DNA of 37,022 bases, taken from assembly GCA_003223145.1 (NCBI GenBank), contig QHXY01000297.1:1-37022 (forward strand), given 5' to 3'. This document shows, piece after piece, positions 24,602 through 33,660 of this stretch. Source of the stretch: Acidobacteriota bacterium (lineage in GTDB: Bacteria > Acidobacteriota > Polarisedimenticolia > Gp22-AA2). The stretch's first letter is position 1; each line of letters starts with the position of its first letter. The notes under the pieces are model-generated. The model worked only from the letters and a program-made list of their open reading frames with translations, was not told the DNA's origin and made no database searches. The position numbers were made by a program, and so were the translations under genes.

Positions 24602-24630
24602 TTGACACGGCCGGAGCGAGGGCATAGCAT
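24602..24630 (+). promoter_or_regulatory. Sigma70-type promoter of selD
   Basis: TTGACA (24602-24607), a 17-base spacer, then TAGCAT (24625-24630). The predicted start near 24637 gives a leader of about 30 bases to ATG 24667. It lies in the 141-base divergent region shared with the cysteine synthase gene. Confidence 0.65.
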
Positions 24631-24666
24631 TCGATCGCACCATTCATTTCGATTCGGGTGAGCCCA

Positions 24667-25728
24667 ATGAACGAGGCGACTGCGGCGAAGCTGACGAGCC
24701 ACGCCCGCTCCGGCGGCTGAGCGGCCAAGCTCAGTCCGGTGGACTTGAGCGAAATCGTCAAGGAATTCGCCGGGGCGGCCAAGACCGATCCCAACCTGCT
24801 CGTCGGCTTCGAGACCGGCGATGACGCCGGTGTGTACCGCCTCTCGGACGAGGTGGCCCTGGTCCAGACGGTCGACTACATCACCCCGGTGGTCGACGAT
24901 CCGTTTCTCTACGGGCAGGTGGCGGCGTCCAACTCGATCTCGGACGTCTACGCCATGGGTGGACGGCCACTCACCGCCATGAACCTGTGCAACTTCCCTG
25001 CCCGCAACATCGACAAGGCGTCGCTGCGCAAGATCCTGGAGGGCGGCTTCAGCAAGATCAAGGAGGCCGGCGCCACCCTGGTGGGCGGGCACACCGTGCG
25101 CGACGATGAGCTGAAATACGGTCTGTCGGTGACCGGTCTGATCCACCCGAAGCGGATCCTCACCAACGCCGCGGCGCGGCCGGGGGACCACCTGGTCCTG
25201 ACCAAGCCGATCGGCACCGGCGTGATCATCACCGGCTTCCGCCGGGGACTGGCGTCGGACGAGCTGCTCATGCGGGCCGTGGACTGGATGGCGGCCCTCA
25301 ATCGCGTGGCGTGCGAGACGATGCTCGAGTTCGACCCGCATGCCTGCACCGACGTCACCGGTTTCGGTCTGAGCGGTCACGCCCTCGGGATGGCCAAGGG
25401 CAGCAACGTCCGGATGCGGATCCGGTTCAAAGACGTCCCGCGGTACGAGGAAAGCCTCGACTTGATCGGCCAGGGCGTCGCCACCTCGGTGACCGCCTCG
25501 AACATGCAGGCGGCGGGAGACTTCCTGACCTTCTCGGGAAACTTCACCGACGAGGAGAGGTGGCTCATCGTCGACCCGCAGACCTCGGGCGGACTGTTGA
25601 TCTCCCTCCCCGCGGATCAGGCGCCGACGCTCGTCGCGCGCCTGCACGAGCGCGGCAACCGGGTGGCCGCCGTTGTCGGCGAAGTGGTGCCGGCCGACGG
25701 CAGGCCGGGTCTGGAAATCGTCAAGTAG
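24667..25728 (+). CDS. selD: Selenide, water dikinase (selenophosphate synthetase), a selenoprotein
   Basis: SelD makes selenophosphate from selenide and ATP, the selenium donor for selenocysteine and selenouridine. Read from ATG 24667 the frame gives LTSHARSGG, then TGA at 24718-24720, then AAKLSPVDLSEIV and a complete SelD. That includes FETGDDAGVYRL, LVQTVDYITPVVDDP, SNSISDVYAMGG, GGHTVRDDELKYGL, DVTGFGLSGHALGMA and DPQTSGGLL. The TGA sits at residue 18, aligned with catalytic Cys17 of E. coli SelD and three residues before the essential Lys. Sec is known at this site in many SelD proteins. A hairpin with SECIS features follows at once. Read as a stop, the gene would begin at GTG 24739 without its catalytic loop. 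Full length is 353 residues with Sec18. Confidence 0.93.
24718..24750 (+). promoter_or_regulatory. Sec UGA codon and bacterial SECIS hairpin in selD
   Basis: Eight bases after the UGA a hairpin forms: GCTCA-GTCC (24729-24737), loop GGT (24738-24740), GGAC, one bulged T (24745), then TGAGC (24746-24750). A bulged U in the upper stem and a GU in the apical loop about 18 bases after the UGA are the features SelB recognises in the E. coli fdhF element. Confidence 0.8.
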
Positions 25729-25730
25729 CG

Positions 25731-25745
25731 CTCGGAGCGGCCGAG
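25731..25745. terminator. Possible weak terminator between convergent selD and priA
   Basis: CTCGG-AGCGG-CCGAG forms a five-base stem in the 20-base gap between the two stops. There is no clear T-run, so this is only a candidate. Confidence 0.25.
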
Positions 25746-25748
25746 TCT

Positions 25749-28241
25749 TCAGAGAGTCGAGATCGGGTCGACGTCGAACACCAGGTTGTCCAAGCGGACG
25801 TTCCGTTTCTCCAGCTCCGGCAGGGTCTTCCCGAGGGCCTCCTGCATCTGCCGACGGCCCGGCGCTTTGACCAGGAGCTGGACGCGGAATTCTCCTCGCA
25901 GCCGCTCCAGCGGCGCCGGGGCGGGCCCCAGTACTTGAAGCCCACCACCCGCCACGCCGCGCAGCACCCTGCCGATGACCGTCGCCCGGACGCGGGCCCT
26001 GTCGAAGACGCGGTCTTTCACCAGGATCGCGGCCAGGACGGAGTACGGCGGGTAGTTCATGGCCCGCCGGTAGGCGAGCTCGCGCGCCGCGAACCCGGCG
26101 AAGTCGTGCTCACAGGCAAATCGAATGGCGTGGTGATCGGCGTAGTAGGCCTGCACGATCACCTCACCCTCGCGCTCGCCGCGGCCGCTGCGCCCCGCGA
26201 CCTGGGCCAGAAGCTGGAACGCCTTCTCACCGGCACGGAAGTCCGGAAGCCCGAGCAGGGCGTCGGCCGCCAGCACACCCACGAGGGTCACGTTGGGAAA
26301 GTCGTGGCCCTTGGCGATCATCTGCGTCCCGAGCAGGACATCGATCTCCCCCCGTTCGACACGCGTCAGAATCTCCTCGACCGAGCCGCGGCCCCGCGTC
26401 GTGTCCCTGTCGAGTCTCTCGATGCGCGCTCCCGGCAGCGACGCCCTCAGGATGGTTTCGAGGCGTTCCGTGCCGGTCCCGCCGAAATGGAGGTGGGCGC
26501 TCTTGCAGACCGGGCAGGCCCGCGGCTCCTCGCGGCTGTCGTCGCAGTAGTGGCAGCGCAGGCGCCGCTGCCGCAGGTGCCAGGTCATCGGAATGCTGCA
26601 GTTGCGGCACTGTATCGACTCGCCGCAGGAGCGGCAGAGGACGAAGGTGGAGAACCCCCGGCGGTTGAGCAGGACCAGGCTCTGCTCGCCGCGCCGCAGG
26701 CGCTCCTCGAGGGCCGAGAGCAGCCGTCGCGACAGGATCGATTCGCGGCCGACCTCCTCGAACTCGCGGCGCATGTCCACCCGCTCGACGGGGGGCAGCC
26801 CGGCACGGCCGATGCGCCCCGGGAGGCTCAACAGCCGGTGGCGGCCGCGCTGCGCGTGCAGGTAGCTTTCCATGGAGGGCGTCGCCGATCCGAGGACCAC
26901 GACCGCCCGCGCCATCTTGCCGCGCAGGATCGCCAGGTCGCGGCCGTTGTACCGCGGGTGCTCGTCCTGCTTGTAGGATGCGTCGTGCTCCTCATCGACC
27001 ACGACGAGTCCGAGATCGGGGATCGGCGCGAACACGGCCGAGCGGGTGCCGAGGACGACGTTCACGCGGCCGTCGCGGATCCGTCTCCACTCGTCATAGC
27101 GCTCCCCTCCGGTCAGACCCGAATGCAGCAGCGCCAGGACCTCGCCGAAGCGGGATCGCATGCGCCGCGCCAGGAGCGGCGTCAGACCGATCTCGGGGAC
27201 GAGATAGAGCGCGCTCCGCCCCGCCCGGACCGCAGCCTCGATGGCCCTCAGGTAGACTTCGGTCTTGCCGCTCCCGGTGATGCCGTGCAGAAGAAACGTC
27301 GTGAAGCATCGTTCGGCGAGGGCGTCCTCGATCGCTTCGATCGCTTTCTTTTGATCGGCGGTGGGCGATAGCTCGGCGAGGGGCTCCAACGCCAACCCGA
27401 GAGAGGCTGGCCGCCGGGGCACTTCCTGCGATTCGATCCGGACGAGACCGAGTTTCTCGAGCGCGCGTAGCGCGTCCCGCGGCGCGCCGGAGGCTTTCAG
27501 GAGAGCCGGCAGCGGCATCCGGCCGCCGGTCTCCTTCAGCACCGCGAGAATCCGGCGCCGGCGCGATCCCTTCACGGCCGCAGGTGGGTCGTCCCGGGTG
27601 CTCAGGTCGACGTGCTCTTCGAGGTACGGGCGTGGCCCCGGAGAGACGGCGACCTCGGTCACCTCCAGGAGCCCCCCGGCGCGGAGACGCTCCAGGGTTC
27701 GCGTCTTGAAGCGCGACCCGATGCGGCGACTGAGATCCTCCAGGCGGATCGCCGCGCCACGCTCCGACGTGAACTCCGCCACCACGCCGAGTATTTCTCT
27801 GGCGAGTGGATTGGCCGCGATCCGGGGGAGTGAAGTGTCCACAAGGACGCCGCCGCCCGCCTCGAGCGCCAATCTCCCCATCGCGGTCACCGACACGGTC
27901 CGGCGCACCCGAGCCTTCATACCGGGCAGGGCGCAGACGATCATTTCGCCCAAGGACGCAAGGTAGTAATCGGCCGCGAAGCGCGTCAGCGCGAGAATAG
28001 ACTCGTCGAGGACCGGCTCGGCGTCGAGGACCTGCTCGATCGATTTGAGCGGGTGCGGGGCATCGGCCGGCTCCTTCCCCTCCCGGAGGTCCAGGAGGTA
28101 TCCGGTCAGTCGGCGCCGGCCGAACGGCACGACGACTCGGACGCCACGACGGCATCGTGGGGCGAGCGCGGGGGGGACCGAGTAGGTGAACAGGCGTCGT
28201 ACCGGCCGGGGCACCGCGACCGATGCGAACAGGCAGGTCAT
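25749..28241 (-). CDS. priA: Primosomal protein N' (replication restart helicase)
   Basis: An 830-residue PriA that reloads the replisome at stalled forks. The N-terminal DNA-binding region begins [19 protein letters not shown]. The helicase core shows [14 protein letters not shown] (Walker A), [25 protein letters not shown] (DEEH box with the aromatic-rich loop) and [10 protein letters not shown]. Eight cysteines in [13 protein letters not shown] and CHYCDD...CPVCKS form the two zinc sites inserted in the core. [16 protein letters not shown] and QVAGRSGRG are the C-terminal helicase motifs. ATG 28241 overlaps the udg stop (ATGA). It is the last gene of the rpoZ-coaBC-udg-priA run. Confidence 0.95.
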   Translation of the reverse strand: MTCLFASVAVPRPVRRLFTYSVPPALAPRCRRGVRVVVPFGRRRLTGYLLDLREGKEPADAPHPLKSIEQVLDAEPVLDESILALTRFAADYYLASLGEMIVCALPGMKARVRRTVSVTAMGRLALEAGGGVLVDTSLPRIAANPLAREILGVVAEFTSERGAAIRLEDLSRRIGSRFKTRTLERLRAGGLLEVTEVAVSPGPRPYLEEHVDLSTRDDPPAAVKGSRRRRILAVLKETGGRMPLPALLKASGAPRDALRALEKLGLVRIESQEVPRRPASLGLALEPLAELSPTADQKKAIEAIEDALAERCFTTFLLHGITGSGKTEVYLRAIEAAVRAGRSALYLVPEIGLTPLLARRMRSRFGEVLALLHSGLTGGERYDEWRRIRDGRVNVVLGTRSAVFAPIPDLGLVVVDEEHDASYKQDEHPRYNGRDLAILRGKMARAVVVLGSATPSMESYLHAQRGRHRLLSLPGRIGRAGLPPVERVDMRREFEEVGRESILSRRLLSALEERLRRGEQSLVLLNRRGFSTFVLCRSCGESIQCRNCSIPMTWHLRQRRLRCHYCDDSREEPRACPVCKSAHLHFGGTGTERLETILRASLPGARIERLDRDTTRGRGSVEEILTRVERGEIDVLLGTQMIAKGHDFPNVTLVGVLAADALLGLPDFRAGEKAFQLLAQVAGRSGRGEREGEVIVQAYYADHHAIRFACEHDFAGFAARELAYRRAMNYPPYSVLAAILVKDRVFDRARVRATVIGRVLRGVAGGGLQVLGPAPAPLERLRGEFRVQLLVKAPGRRQMQEALGKTLPELEKRNVRLDNLVFDVDPISTL

Positions 28242-29092
28242 CCCGCCGCTTTCAACTCGGCGATCACCTTCTTCATGTCGTCCCAGACCTCTCTCTTGGC
28301 AGCCGGGTTGCGCAACAGGTAGGCCGGGTGGAACGTCGGCATGACGCGGATTCCTTCCAAGTCATGGAAGCCGCCGCGCAGGCGGGTGATCGTCTCGCGC
28401 GTCCCCAGGACCGTCTGCGCGGCCGGCGTCCCGAGGCAGACCAGAACACGCGGTCGGATCGCCCTGATCTGCTGGAACAGGAACGGCGCGCACGTGCCGA
28501 TCTCGTCCGGGAGCGGCGTGCGGTTCTCGGGGGGGCGGCACTTCACGACATTGGCGATGTAGACCTCGCCGCGCTGCATTCCCATCGACTCGATGATCTT
28601 CGTCAGGAGCTGTCCGGCACGCCCCACGAACGGCTCTCCCTTGAGGTCCTCGTCCGCCCCGGGCCCCTCACCGACGAACATGAGTCGGGCGTCCGGATTC
28701 CCCACGCCGAAGACTATGTTCGTCCGGCCGCGGCACAGGCTGCAGCGCGTGCAGTCCCCCAGGTCCTCGCGGATCAACCGGAGTGCGGTGGCGGCGTCGG
28801 GCGCCTCGGGGGCGCGCGCCGTGGCGAGCGGCGAGACCGGTGGTGCGCCACCACGGCTGCGCCGCCCGGAACGGGCAGATCCCCCCCCGTCGACGTCCTC
28901 GAACCCACCGAACAACCCCGCCTGGACGACTGGCCTCGCCGGGGGCCCGCCGGTCGCCGTACCCGCCCATTCAGACGACACCTGCGCCGGCCGCCTCTCG
29001 GGCGCGACGAAGGGAAGCTCCTCGACTCCCAACAGACGAAGCCACTCGAGACGCGCCCGCAGGGCCTGCCAATCCCCAGGTGTCCGGATCAT
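28238..29092 (-). CDS. udg: Family 4 uracil-DNA glycosylase (iron-sulfur)
   Basis: A 284-residue enzyme removing uracil from DNA. The catalytic domain occupies about residues 105-284. Cysteines in [18 protein letters not shown] and [10 protein letters not shown] are placed as the 4Fe-4S ligands of family 4. [20 protein letters not shown] is motif A and the C-terminal HPAYLLRNP is motif B. The first 100 or so residues are a low-complexity Gly/Pro/Ala extension, as seen in several bacterial relatives. ATG 29092 overlaps the coaBC stop and its own stop overlaps priA. Confidence 0.92.
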   Translation of the reverse strand: MIRTPGDWQALRARLEWLRLLGVEELPFVAPERRPAQVSSEWAGTATGGPPARPVVQAGLFGGFEDVDGGGSARSGRRSRGGAPPVSPLATARAPEAPDAATALRLIREDLGDCTRCSLCRGRTNIVFGVGNPDARLMFVGEGPGADEDLKGEPFVGRAGQLLTKIIESMGMQRGEVYIANVVKCRPPENRTPLPDEIGTCAPFLFQQIRAIRPRVLVCLGTPAAQTVLGTRETITRLRGGFHDLEGIRVMPTFHPAYLLRNPAAKREVWDDMKKVIAELKAAG

Positions 29093-30416
29093 GCCCCGGG
29101 TCTCCCCGCCGCCTGACGGAACGCCTGGCCGGAACCGACCGAAAGCAGCGGTCCAGCCAGATCGAGAATGGCCGCCGCCATCGATTCCTTCGACATCAGC
29201 GGCAGCTCGGTCCGGCCGCCGGAGCGGTCGAGTACCAGGGCGCGGTTGGTGTCCGCCTCGAATCCTTCACCCTCTTCCCCGATGCGGTTCGCCACGATCA
29301 GATCGAGGTTTTTCTTCTTCAGCTTCTTGAGCGCGTTCGACGCCAGGTCCCCGGTCTCGGCCGCGAAGCCGACCAGCACCTGTCCCGGTCGCTTGCGCCG
29401 TCCGAGCTCTTCCAGGATGTCGGGGGTCGGCAGCAGTCGGAGAAGGACGGCCCGGTCCGCGCCACCCTGCCTCTGGGCCCTCCTGCGCAGGACCTCCTTC
29501 TTGATTTTCCCCGGGGCGCGATCTTCCGGGCGGTAGTCCGCCACGGCGGCCGCCTTGAGGACGAGGTCGACCCCGGGCGCCTGGTTGAGCGCGGCGCGGA
29601 ACATCTCGTCGGCGGTGGTGACCCGCACCAGCCGGACGCCCGGCGGCGCCACGAGATAGGTCGGCCCGGAGATCAACGTGACGTCCGCGCCCCGCGACAC
29701 GGCTTCGGCGGCGAGGGCGTACCCCATCTTGCCGGTGGACGGGTTGCTGATGAAGCGGGCGGGGTCGAGGGCCTCGCGGGTAGGGCCCGCTGTCACGAGG
29801 ACGCGGCGGCCCTCAAGCGGCCGCGGAGTTTTTTTTTAGCCATCGCCAGAGCGGTCTCGACGATGGTCTCGGGCTCGGCCATGCGACCGACGCCCTCCTC
29901 ACCGCAGGCCAGCTCTCCCACACCGGGTTCGATGATGCGGACGCCGCGCGATTTGAGGAGCGCGATATTGGCCTGCGTCGCCGGGTGCTCCCACATCCAG
30001 ACGTTCATGGCAGGAGCGACGGCGACCGGCGCGGTCACCGCGAGATAGAAGGTGCTCAGAAAATCGTCGGCGATGCCGTGCGCGAGCTTCGCCAGAACAT
30101 CGGCGGTCGCCGGCGCAACCAGGAACAGGTCGAGACCGCGCGCCAGAGCGATGTGCTGGATGTCGGGACCGCGCGCCAGATCCCACTGATCCGTGATCAC
30201 GTCCTGCCCGCTGAGCGTCTGGAGCGTAAGCGGCGTGATGAACTTCTGGCCGCCCGCCGACATCATGACGTGCACCTCGGCGCCCGAACGGGTCAGGCCG
30301 CGGACAATCTCCGCCGACTTGTAGGCCGCGATGCCGCCGGTCACGCCCAGGGCGATACGCGGGCCGGAGCTCCCGGCCTGCTTTCGCGTATCCGATCCTT
30401 CAGTTTGCCGGCTCAC
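29089..30416 (-). CDS. coaBC: Coenzyme A biosynthesis bifunctional protein CoaBC, encoded in two frames joined at an A9 run
   Basis: CoaBC joins cysteine to phosphopantothenate and decarboxylates the product. From GTG 30416 the first frame encodes complete Coa[17 protein letters not shown], the His in [22 protein letters not shown] and [10 protein letters not shown]. It then reads [10 protein letters not shown] and stops at 29793. The second frame, open to 29089, encodes Coa[34 protein letters not shown], the lysine-rich [13 protein letters not shown]. Slipping back one base on the nine A at 29837-29829 gives [23 protein letters not shown], the normal CoaB entry, and a 442-residue fusion. Without slippage CoaB could begin only at GTG 29796 inside its first strand, overlapping the CoaC stop. 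Either programmed slippage, coupled re-initiation or a missing A in the sequence explains this. Confidence 0.88.
29806..29837 (-). promoter_or_regulatory. Candidate slippage site in coaBC: A9 run plus stem-loop
   Basis: GCT AAA AAA AAA CTC on the minus strand (A9 at 29837-29829) offers A-AAA-AAA slippery heptamers. Four bases later GCGGCC (29824-29819) can pair with GGCCGC (29811-29806) around a seven-base loop. A -1 shift here, or one extra A made by RNA polymerase, restores the CoaBC frame. Confidence 0.55.
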
Positions 30417-30672
30417 GATTCTCCATCCCCGACTCGTCGGCGGGGTAAGTCTCGGTCGTCACCTCGGCCACCTCCTCGACAGGATACTCTTCGGGGAAGG
30501 GGCCGTAGCTGTAAGGGATGACTCCGGACAGGACCTCCTGCATGGCGATGGTCACAGCTTTTCTGGCCGTCGTTTCGATGCGTGCCCGGGCGCCGCGCTG
30601 CAGCTGTTTGCACCGCTCGCCCGCCACGCTGATGAATTCGAACTTGTTGCCGATCGATGCCGTCGAGATCAT
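30400..30672 (-). CDS. rpoZ: RNA polymerase omega subunit
   Basis: A 90-residue omega subunit that helps assemble and stabilise RNA polymerase. NKFEFISVAGERCKQLQRGARARI and TARKAVTIAMQEVLSG match the conserved helices that wrap the beta-prime C-terminus. The acidic tail (PEEYPVEEVAEVTTETYPADE) is variable in the family. ATG 30672 has a strong GGAGG just upstream. It lies after an intrinsic terminator that follows gmk, and overlaps coaBC by 17 bases. Confidence 0.93.
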   Translation of the reverse strand: MISTASIGNKFEFISVAGERCKQLQRGARARIETTARKAVTIAMQEVLSGVIPYSYGPFPEEYPVEEVAEVTTETYPADESGMENREPAN

Positions 30673-30714
30673 GAACCCTCCAGAAGGGACGTCAGGAACT
30701 CATTCCCGTAAAGC

Positions 30715-30720
30715 ATTCTA
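30715..30720 (-). promoter_or_regulatory. Possible -10 element for rpoZ-coaBC-udg-priA
   Basis: TAGAAT (five of six) on the minus strand, about 45 bases before the rpoZ ATG and just after the gmk terminator. No good -35 is visible, as that position falls in the terminator stem. Confidence 0.3.
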
Positions 30721-30724
30721 ATCG

Positions 30725-30761
30725 AAAAGCGGCCCGCGGATCGAGGCGGCACGCGGGCCGC
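30725..30761 (-). terminator. Intrinsic terminator between gmk and rpoZ
   Basis: A perfect ten-base stem, GCGGCCCGCG (30761-30752) with CGCGGGCCGC (30738-30729), a 13-base loop, then TTTT (30728-30725). It starts 34 bases after the gmk stop. It should end or reduce transcription from the acyltransferase-lpxB-yicC-gmk unit. Confidence 0.75.
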
Positions 30762-30794
30762 CGCACGATCCGTCACCCGCGTGCCGGCGGCTCT

Positions 30795-31460
30795 TCAGGG
30801 TTCGGAGGCGAACTCCTGCACAATCCCCTCGATGCGGCGCATCTGCCGCGCGCCGCGGCAGCGGGTCGCCTCCAGGACGGCCCGCAGTTGACGGTAGGCC
30901 GTCTCCAGGTCGTCATTGATGATGACGTAGTCGTAGACCAGGCACTTCTCGACCTCCCCCCGCGCCAGGCTGAGGCGGCGAGCGACTTCAGGGGGACCGT
31001 CCGTGCCCCGCTTCTCGAGCCGATCCTTGAGGGCCGCCTTGCCGGGCGGCAGGATGAAGACCAGCACCGCCTCGGGGATCAGGCGGCGGATGTTCATCGC
31101 CCCCTGCGTGTCGATGTCGAGAAGGATGTCGCTCCCGCGCGCGACCGCCTCCCGCAGCCTGGTGGCCGAGGTGCCGTACCGGTGACCTCCCACGACGGCC
31201 CATTCCGCGAACTCGTGCCCGCCGCGCCGACGCTCGAACTCATCCTGGCCCACGAAGTGATAGTCGACGCCGTCCCGTTCACCGGCGCGCGGCGGGCGCG
31301 TGGTGAATGACACCGAGAACTCGATGGTTCGATCCTCCTCGAGGAGGCGCTTGCACAGTGTCGTCTTGCCCGCGCCCGAGGGCGCCGAGATCACGAAAAC
31401 CGAACCCGGCGAACCATCCGGTCGCCGGAGGCGGCCCTCGTCCCTGCGCGGCGGTTTCAT
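30795..31460 (-). CDS. gmk: Guanylate kinase
   Basis: A 221-residue enzyme phosphorylating GMP to GDP. The P-loop is SAPSGAGKTTLCKRL. The GMP-binding segment is SVSFTTRPPRAGERDGVDYHF, with ILLDIDTQGAMNIRR and VFILPPGKAALKDRLEKRG in order. Length and motifs are complete. ATG 31460 overlaps the yicC stop (ATGA). The neighbourhood yicC-gmk-rpoZ-coaBC-priA is a widely conserved bacterial gene order. Confidence 0.95.
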   Translation of the reverse strand: MKPPRRDEGRLRRPDGSPGSVFVISAPSGAGKTTLCKRLLEEDRTIEFSVSFTTRPPRAGERDGVDYHFVGQDEFERRRGGHEFAEWAVVGGHRYGTSATRLREAVARGSDILLDIDTQGAMNIRRLIPEAVLVFILPPGKAALKDRLEKRGTDGPPEVARRLSLARGEVEKCLVYDYVIINDDLETAYRQLRAVLEATRCRGARQMRRIEGIVQEFASEP

Positions 31461-32389
31461 TCGAGGTTCTGCACCTGTTCGCGGATCTTCTCGACCTCGG
31501 CCTTGATGCGCAGCGCCTCCCGGCAGATTGGCAGGGCCTCGGCCTTCGAGGAGATGGTGTTCGCCTCCCGGTTCATCTCCTGCATGATGAAATCCAGCGT
31601 CTTGCCGACCGGCCCCTCCGGGTGGCCGAGGGTCGCCTCCGCCTGCTCGACATAGCCCCGCAGTCTGACCAGCTCCTCGGTGACGTCGACCCGCCCGGCC
31701 AGGAGCGCGACCTCCTGCTCCAGGCGCCCCGGATCCAGCCCCCGCTCCCCTCGGAGCAGGTCCGCCACACGCTCCTTGACGCGGCGCGCGTACGCTGCCG
31801 GCAGAGCACCCGCATCCTCTTCGATGCGACGCGCCGACGCGCGAATCGCCTGAAGATGACCCTTGAGTTCATCGGCAAGGCGTGCGCCTTCGGCGGCGCG
31901 CATCGCATCGTACTGCGCGAGCGCCCGGCGCAGCGCTTCGGTGACCAGGGCCCGCTCCGCGCCGTCCGATCGCGGCGACTCCGCCTGCACCGAGATCGCC
32001 CCGGGCAGCGCCAGGAGCGTCTCGAGCCCGACCGCTCCCTTCAGCCGGAAATCCCTCTTCAGGCTGGCCGCCGCCCTCAGATAGGCCGCCACGAGGTCGC
32101 GGTTCACCTCCAGGCGGAACCCGGCGGAGCGCGGAGCCACCAGCATCGCGGTGATGTCGATGCGGCCGCGCGACACCCGCTCCTGGACTTCGGCGCGCAG
32201 AGCCGGCTCGAGGGCACCCAGATCCGCCGGGAGCCTCATCTTGACGTCCAGGAACCGGTGGTTCACTCCCCTCAGCTCCACCACCACCCGCACACCGTCA
32301 CTCTCGACCTCCCCCTGGCCGAACCCGGTCATGCTCAGCACCCGTGTTCGCTCGCGTTCCACTCCCATGCCGTCCCCGTCCGTCCCCAT
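31457..32389 (-). CDS. yicC: YicC-family endoribonuclease
   Basis: A protein of about 310 residues with the family's opening VLSMTGFGQGEVESDG and ELRGVNHRFLDVKMRLP, and the C-terminal DUF1732 signature GKTLDFIMQEMNREANTISSKA. E. coli YicC is an endoribonuclease involved in small-RNA turnover, so a role in RNA decay is likely. ATG 32389 (two bases after lpxB) was preferred; 32368 and 32410 are alternatives. It overlaps gmk, in keeping with the conserved pair yicC-gmk. Confidence 0.92.
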   Translation of the reverse strand: MGTDGDGMGVERERTRVLSMTGFGQGEVESDGVRVVVELRGVNHRFLDVKMRLPADLGALEPALRAEVQERVSRGRIDITAMLVAPRSAGFRLEVNRDLVAAYLRAAASLKRDFRLKGAVGLETLLALPGAISVQAESPRSDGAERALVTEALRRALAQYDAMRAAEGARLADELKGHLQAIRASARRIEEDAGALPAAYARRVKERVADLLRGERGLDPGRLEQEVALLAGRVDVTEELVRLRGYVEQAEATLGHPEGPVGKTLDFIMQEMNREANTISSKAEALPICREALRIKAEVEKIREQVQNLE

Positions 32390-32391
32390 CT

Positions 32392-33660
32392 TTACCGGGC
32401 CGCCTCGCATTCGATGACGCGCCCGCCGATCATATCCCAGGCGGTCGCGGCGACCCTCTCGATCGCGCCCGGCCGGCCGAGCCGGGAGCGCACCCCGGAC
32501 AGCGCCCGACGCATCTCCCCCGCGACCACCGGATCGGTCAGGATCCGCCGCAGCTCCAGGGCGATGCGCTCCGGCGTGCACTCTCGCTGGACCAGCTCAG
32601 GAACGATCCGCCTGCCGGAGATCAGGTTGGGCATGCCGACGTGCGGCACGTCCGAGATCAGCCGGGCGACCGCGAAGGTCAGCGGGTTCATCCTGTAGAC
32701 GATCACCATCGGGACGCCCAGCAGGGCGGTCTCGAGCGTCGCCGTCCCGGACGCCGCCACGGCTGCATCGCAGGCCGCCACCGCATCGTACCGCCCCTCG
32801 CGTACGAGCCGGCAATCGAGGTCGGCGCGCGCCACACCCGCCCCCTCAGCGCCTTTCTGCTCCGCGCGCAGGATCCTCTCCACCTCGTCCTCCACGAGAG
32901 TCGGGGCGATCGGGAGCAGGAACTGCAGGTCGCGAAACTCTTCCTGCAGCCGGCGCCCCGCGCCGAGCATCACATGGAGGTGAGAGCTCAGTTCGTTCCT
33001 GCGGCTCCCCGGGAGCAGCGCCACGGTCGGCCGTCCCGGATCGAGACCCAGGGGCCGGAGCGTCTGCTCCCTCGAGCGCGAGGGGTGGACGAGTTCCAAC
33101 AGTGGATGACCGACGAACTCGACGCGGACACCGGCCCGTCTGTAGATCTCTTCCTCGAACGGCAGGATGACCAGCATCCGATCCACCACCGAGACGATCT
33201 GCCGGACCCGGCCCTTGCGCCAGGCCCAGACCTGGGGGCTGACGAAGTACAGGACCGGCACCCTCGCGGCTCTCGCCTTCTTCGCCAGTCGCAGGTTGAA
33301 ATCGGGATAATCGATGAGCAGCACGAGATCGGGCCGATCCGCCGAGAACAGGATGTCCCGGGCTTCCCGGTAGGCGCTCCAGATGGCACGCGCGCTCGCG
33401 AGCACCTCGAGGAAGCCGGTCACCCCGATGCTCCCGGCATCGCCAAGCGGGCGCAGACCGGCCGCGCGCATGGCCGGCCCGCCGATGCCGGTGAACCGGA
33501 CGTGCCGGGCGCCGGCGTCCGTCGTCCCTTCCGGACGGGTGATGACCGGCTCGTCCCCGGGGCGCGGCCGGCCCGCCATCGCCCGCATCACCAGACTGCC
33601 GTAAAGGTCGCCCGAGGCTTCCCCCGCGACGATCAGGACGTGCGGGACGCCGCGGCTCAC
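32392..33660 (-). CDS. lpxB: Lipid-A-disaccharide synthase
   Basis: A 422-residue GT19 glycosyltransferase that joins UDP-diacylglucosamine and lipid X to make the lipid A disaccharide at the inner membrane. Typical motifs are VLIVAGEASGDLYGS at the start, FTGIGGPAM, DYPDFNLRLAKKA, YFVSPQVWAWRKGRV, LPFEEEIYRRAGVRVEFVGHPLLE, LLPGSRRNEL and SGTATLETALLGVPMVIVYR. An insertion of about 20 residues lies before RHVRFTGIGG. GTG 33660 overlaps the TGA reached by the acyltransferase gene only after its frame shift. Confidence 0.95.
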   Translation of the reverse strand: MSRGVPHVLIVAGEASGDLYGSLVMRAMAGRPRPGDEPVITRPEGTTDAGARHVRFTGIGGPAMRAAGLRPLGDAGSIGVTGFLEVLASARAIWSAYREARDILFSADRPDLVLLIDYPDFNLRLAKKARAARVPVLYFVSPQVWAWRKGRVRQIVSVVDRMLVILPFEEEIYRRAGVRVEFVGHPLLELVHPSRSREQTLRPLGLDPGRPTVALLPGSRRNELSSHLHVMLGAGRRLQEEFRDLQFLLPIAPTLVEDEVERILRAEQKGAEGAGVARADLDCRLVREGRYDAVAACDAAVAASGTATLETALLGVPMVIVYRMNPLTFAVARLISDVPHVGMPNLISGRRIVPELVQRECTPERIALELRRILTDPVVAGEMRRALSGVRSRLGRPGAIERVAATAWDMIGGRVIECEAAR

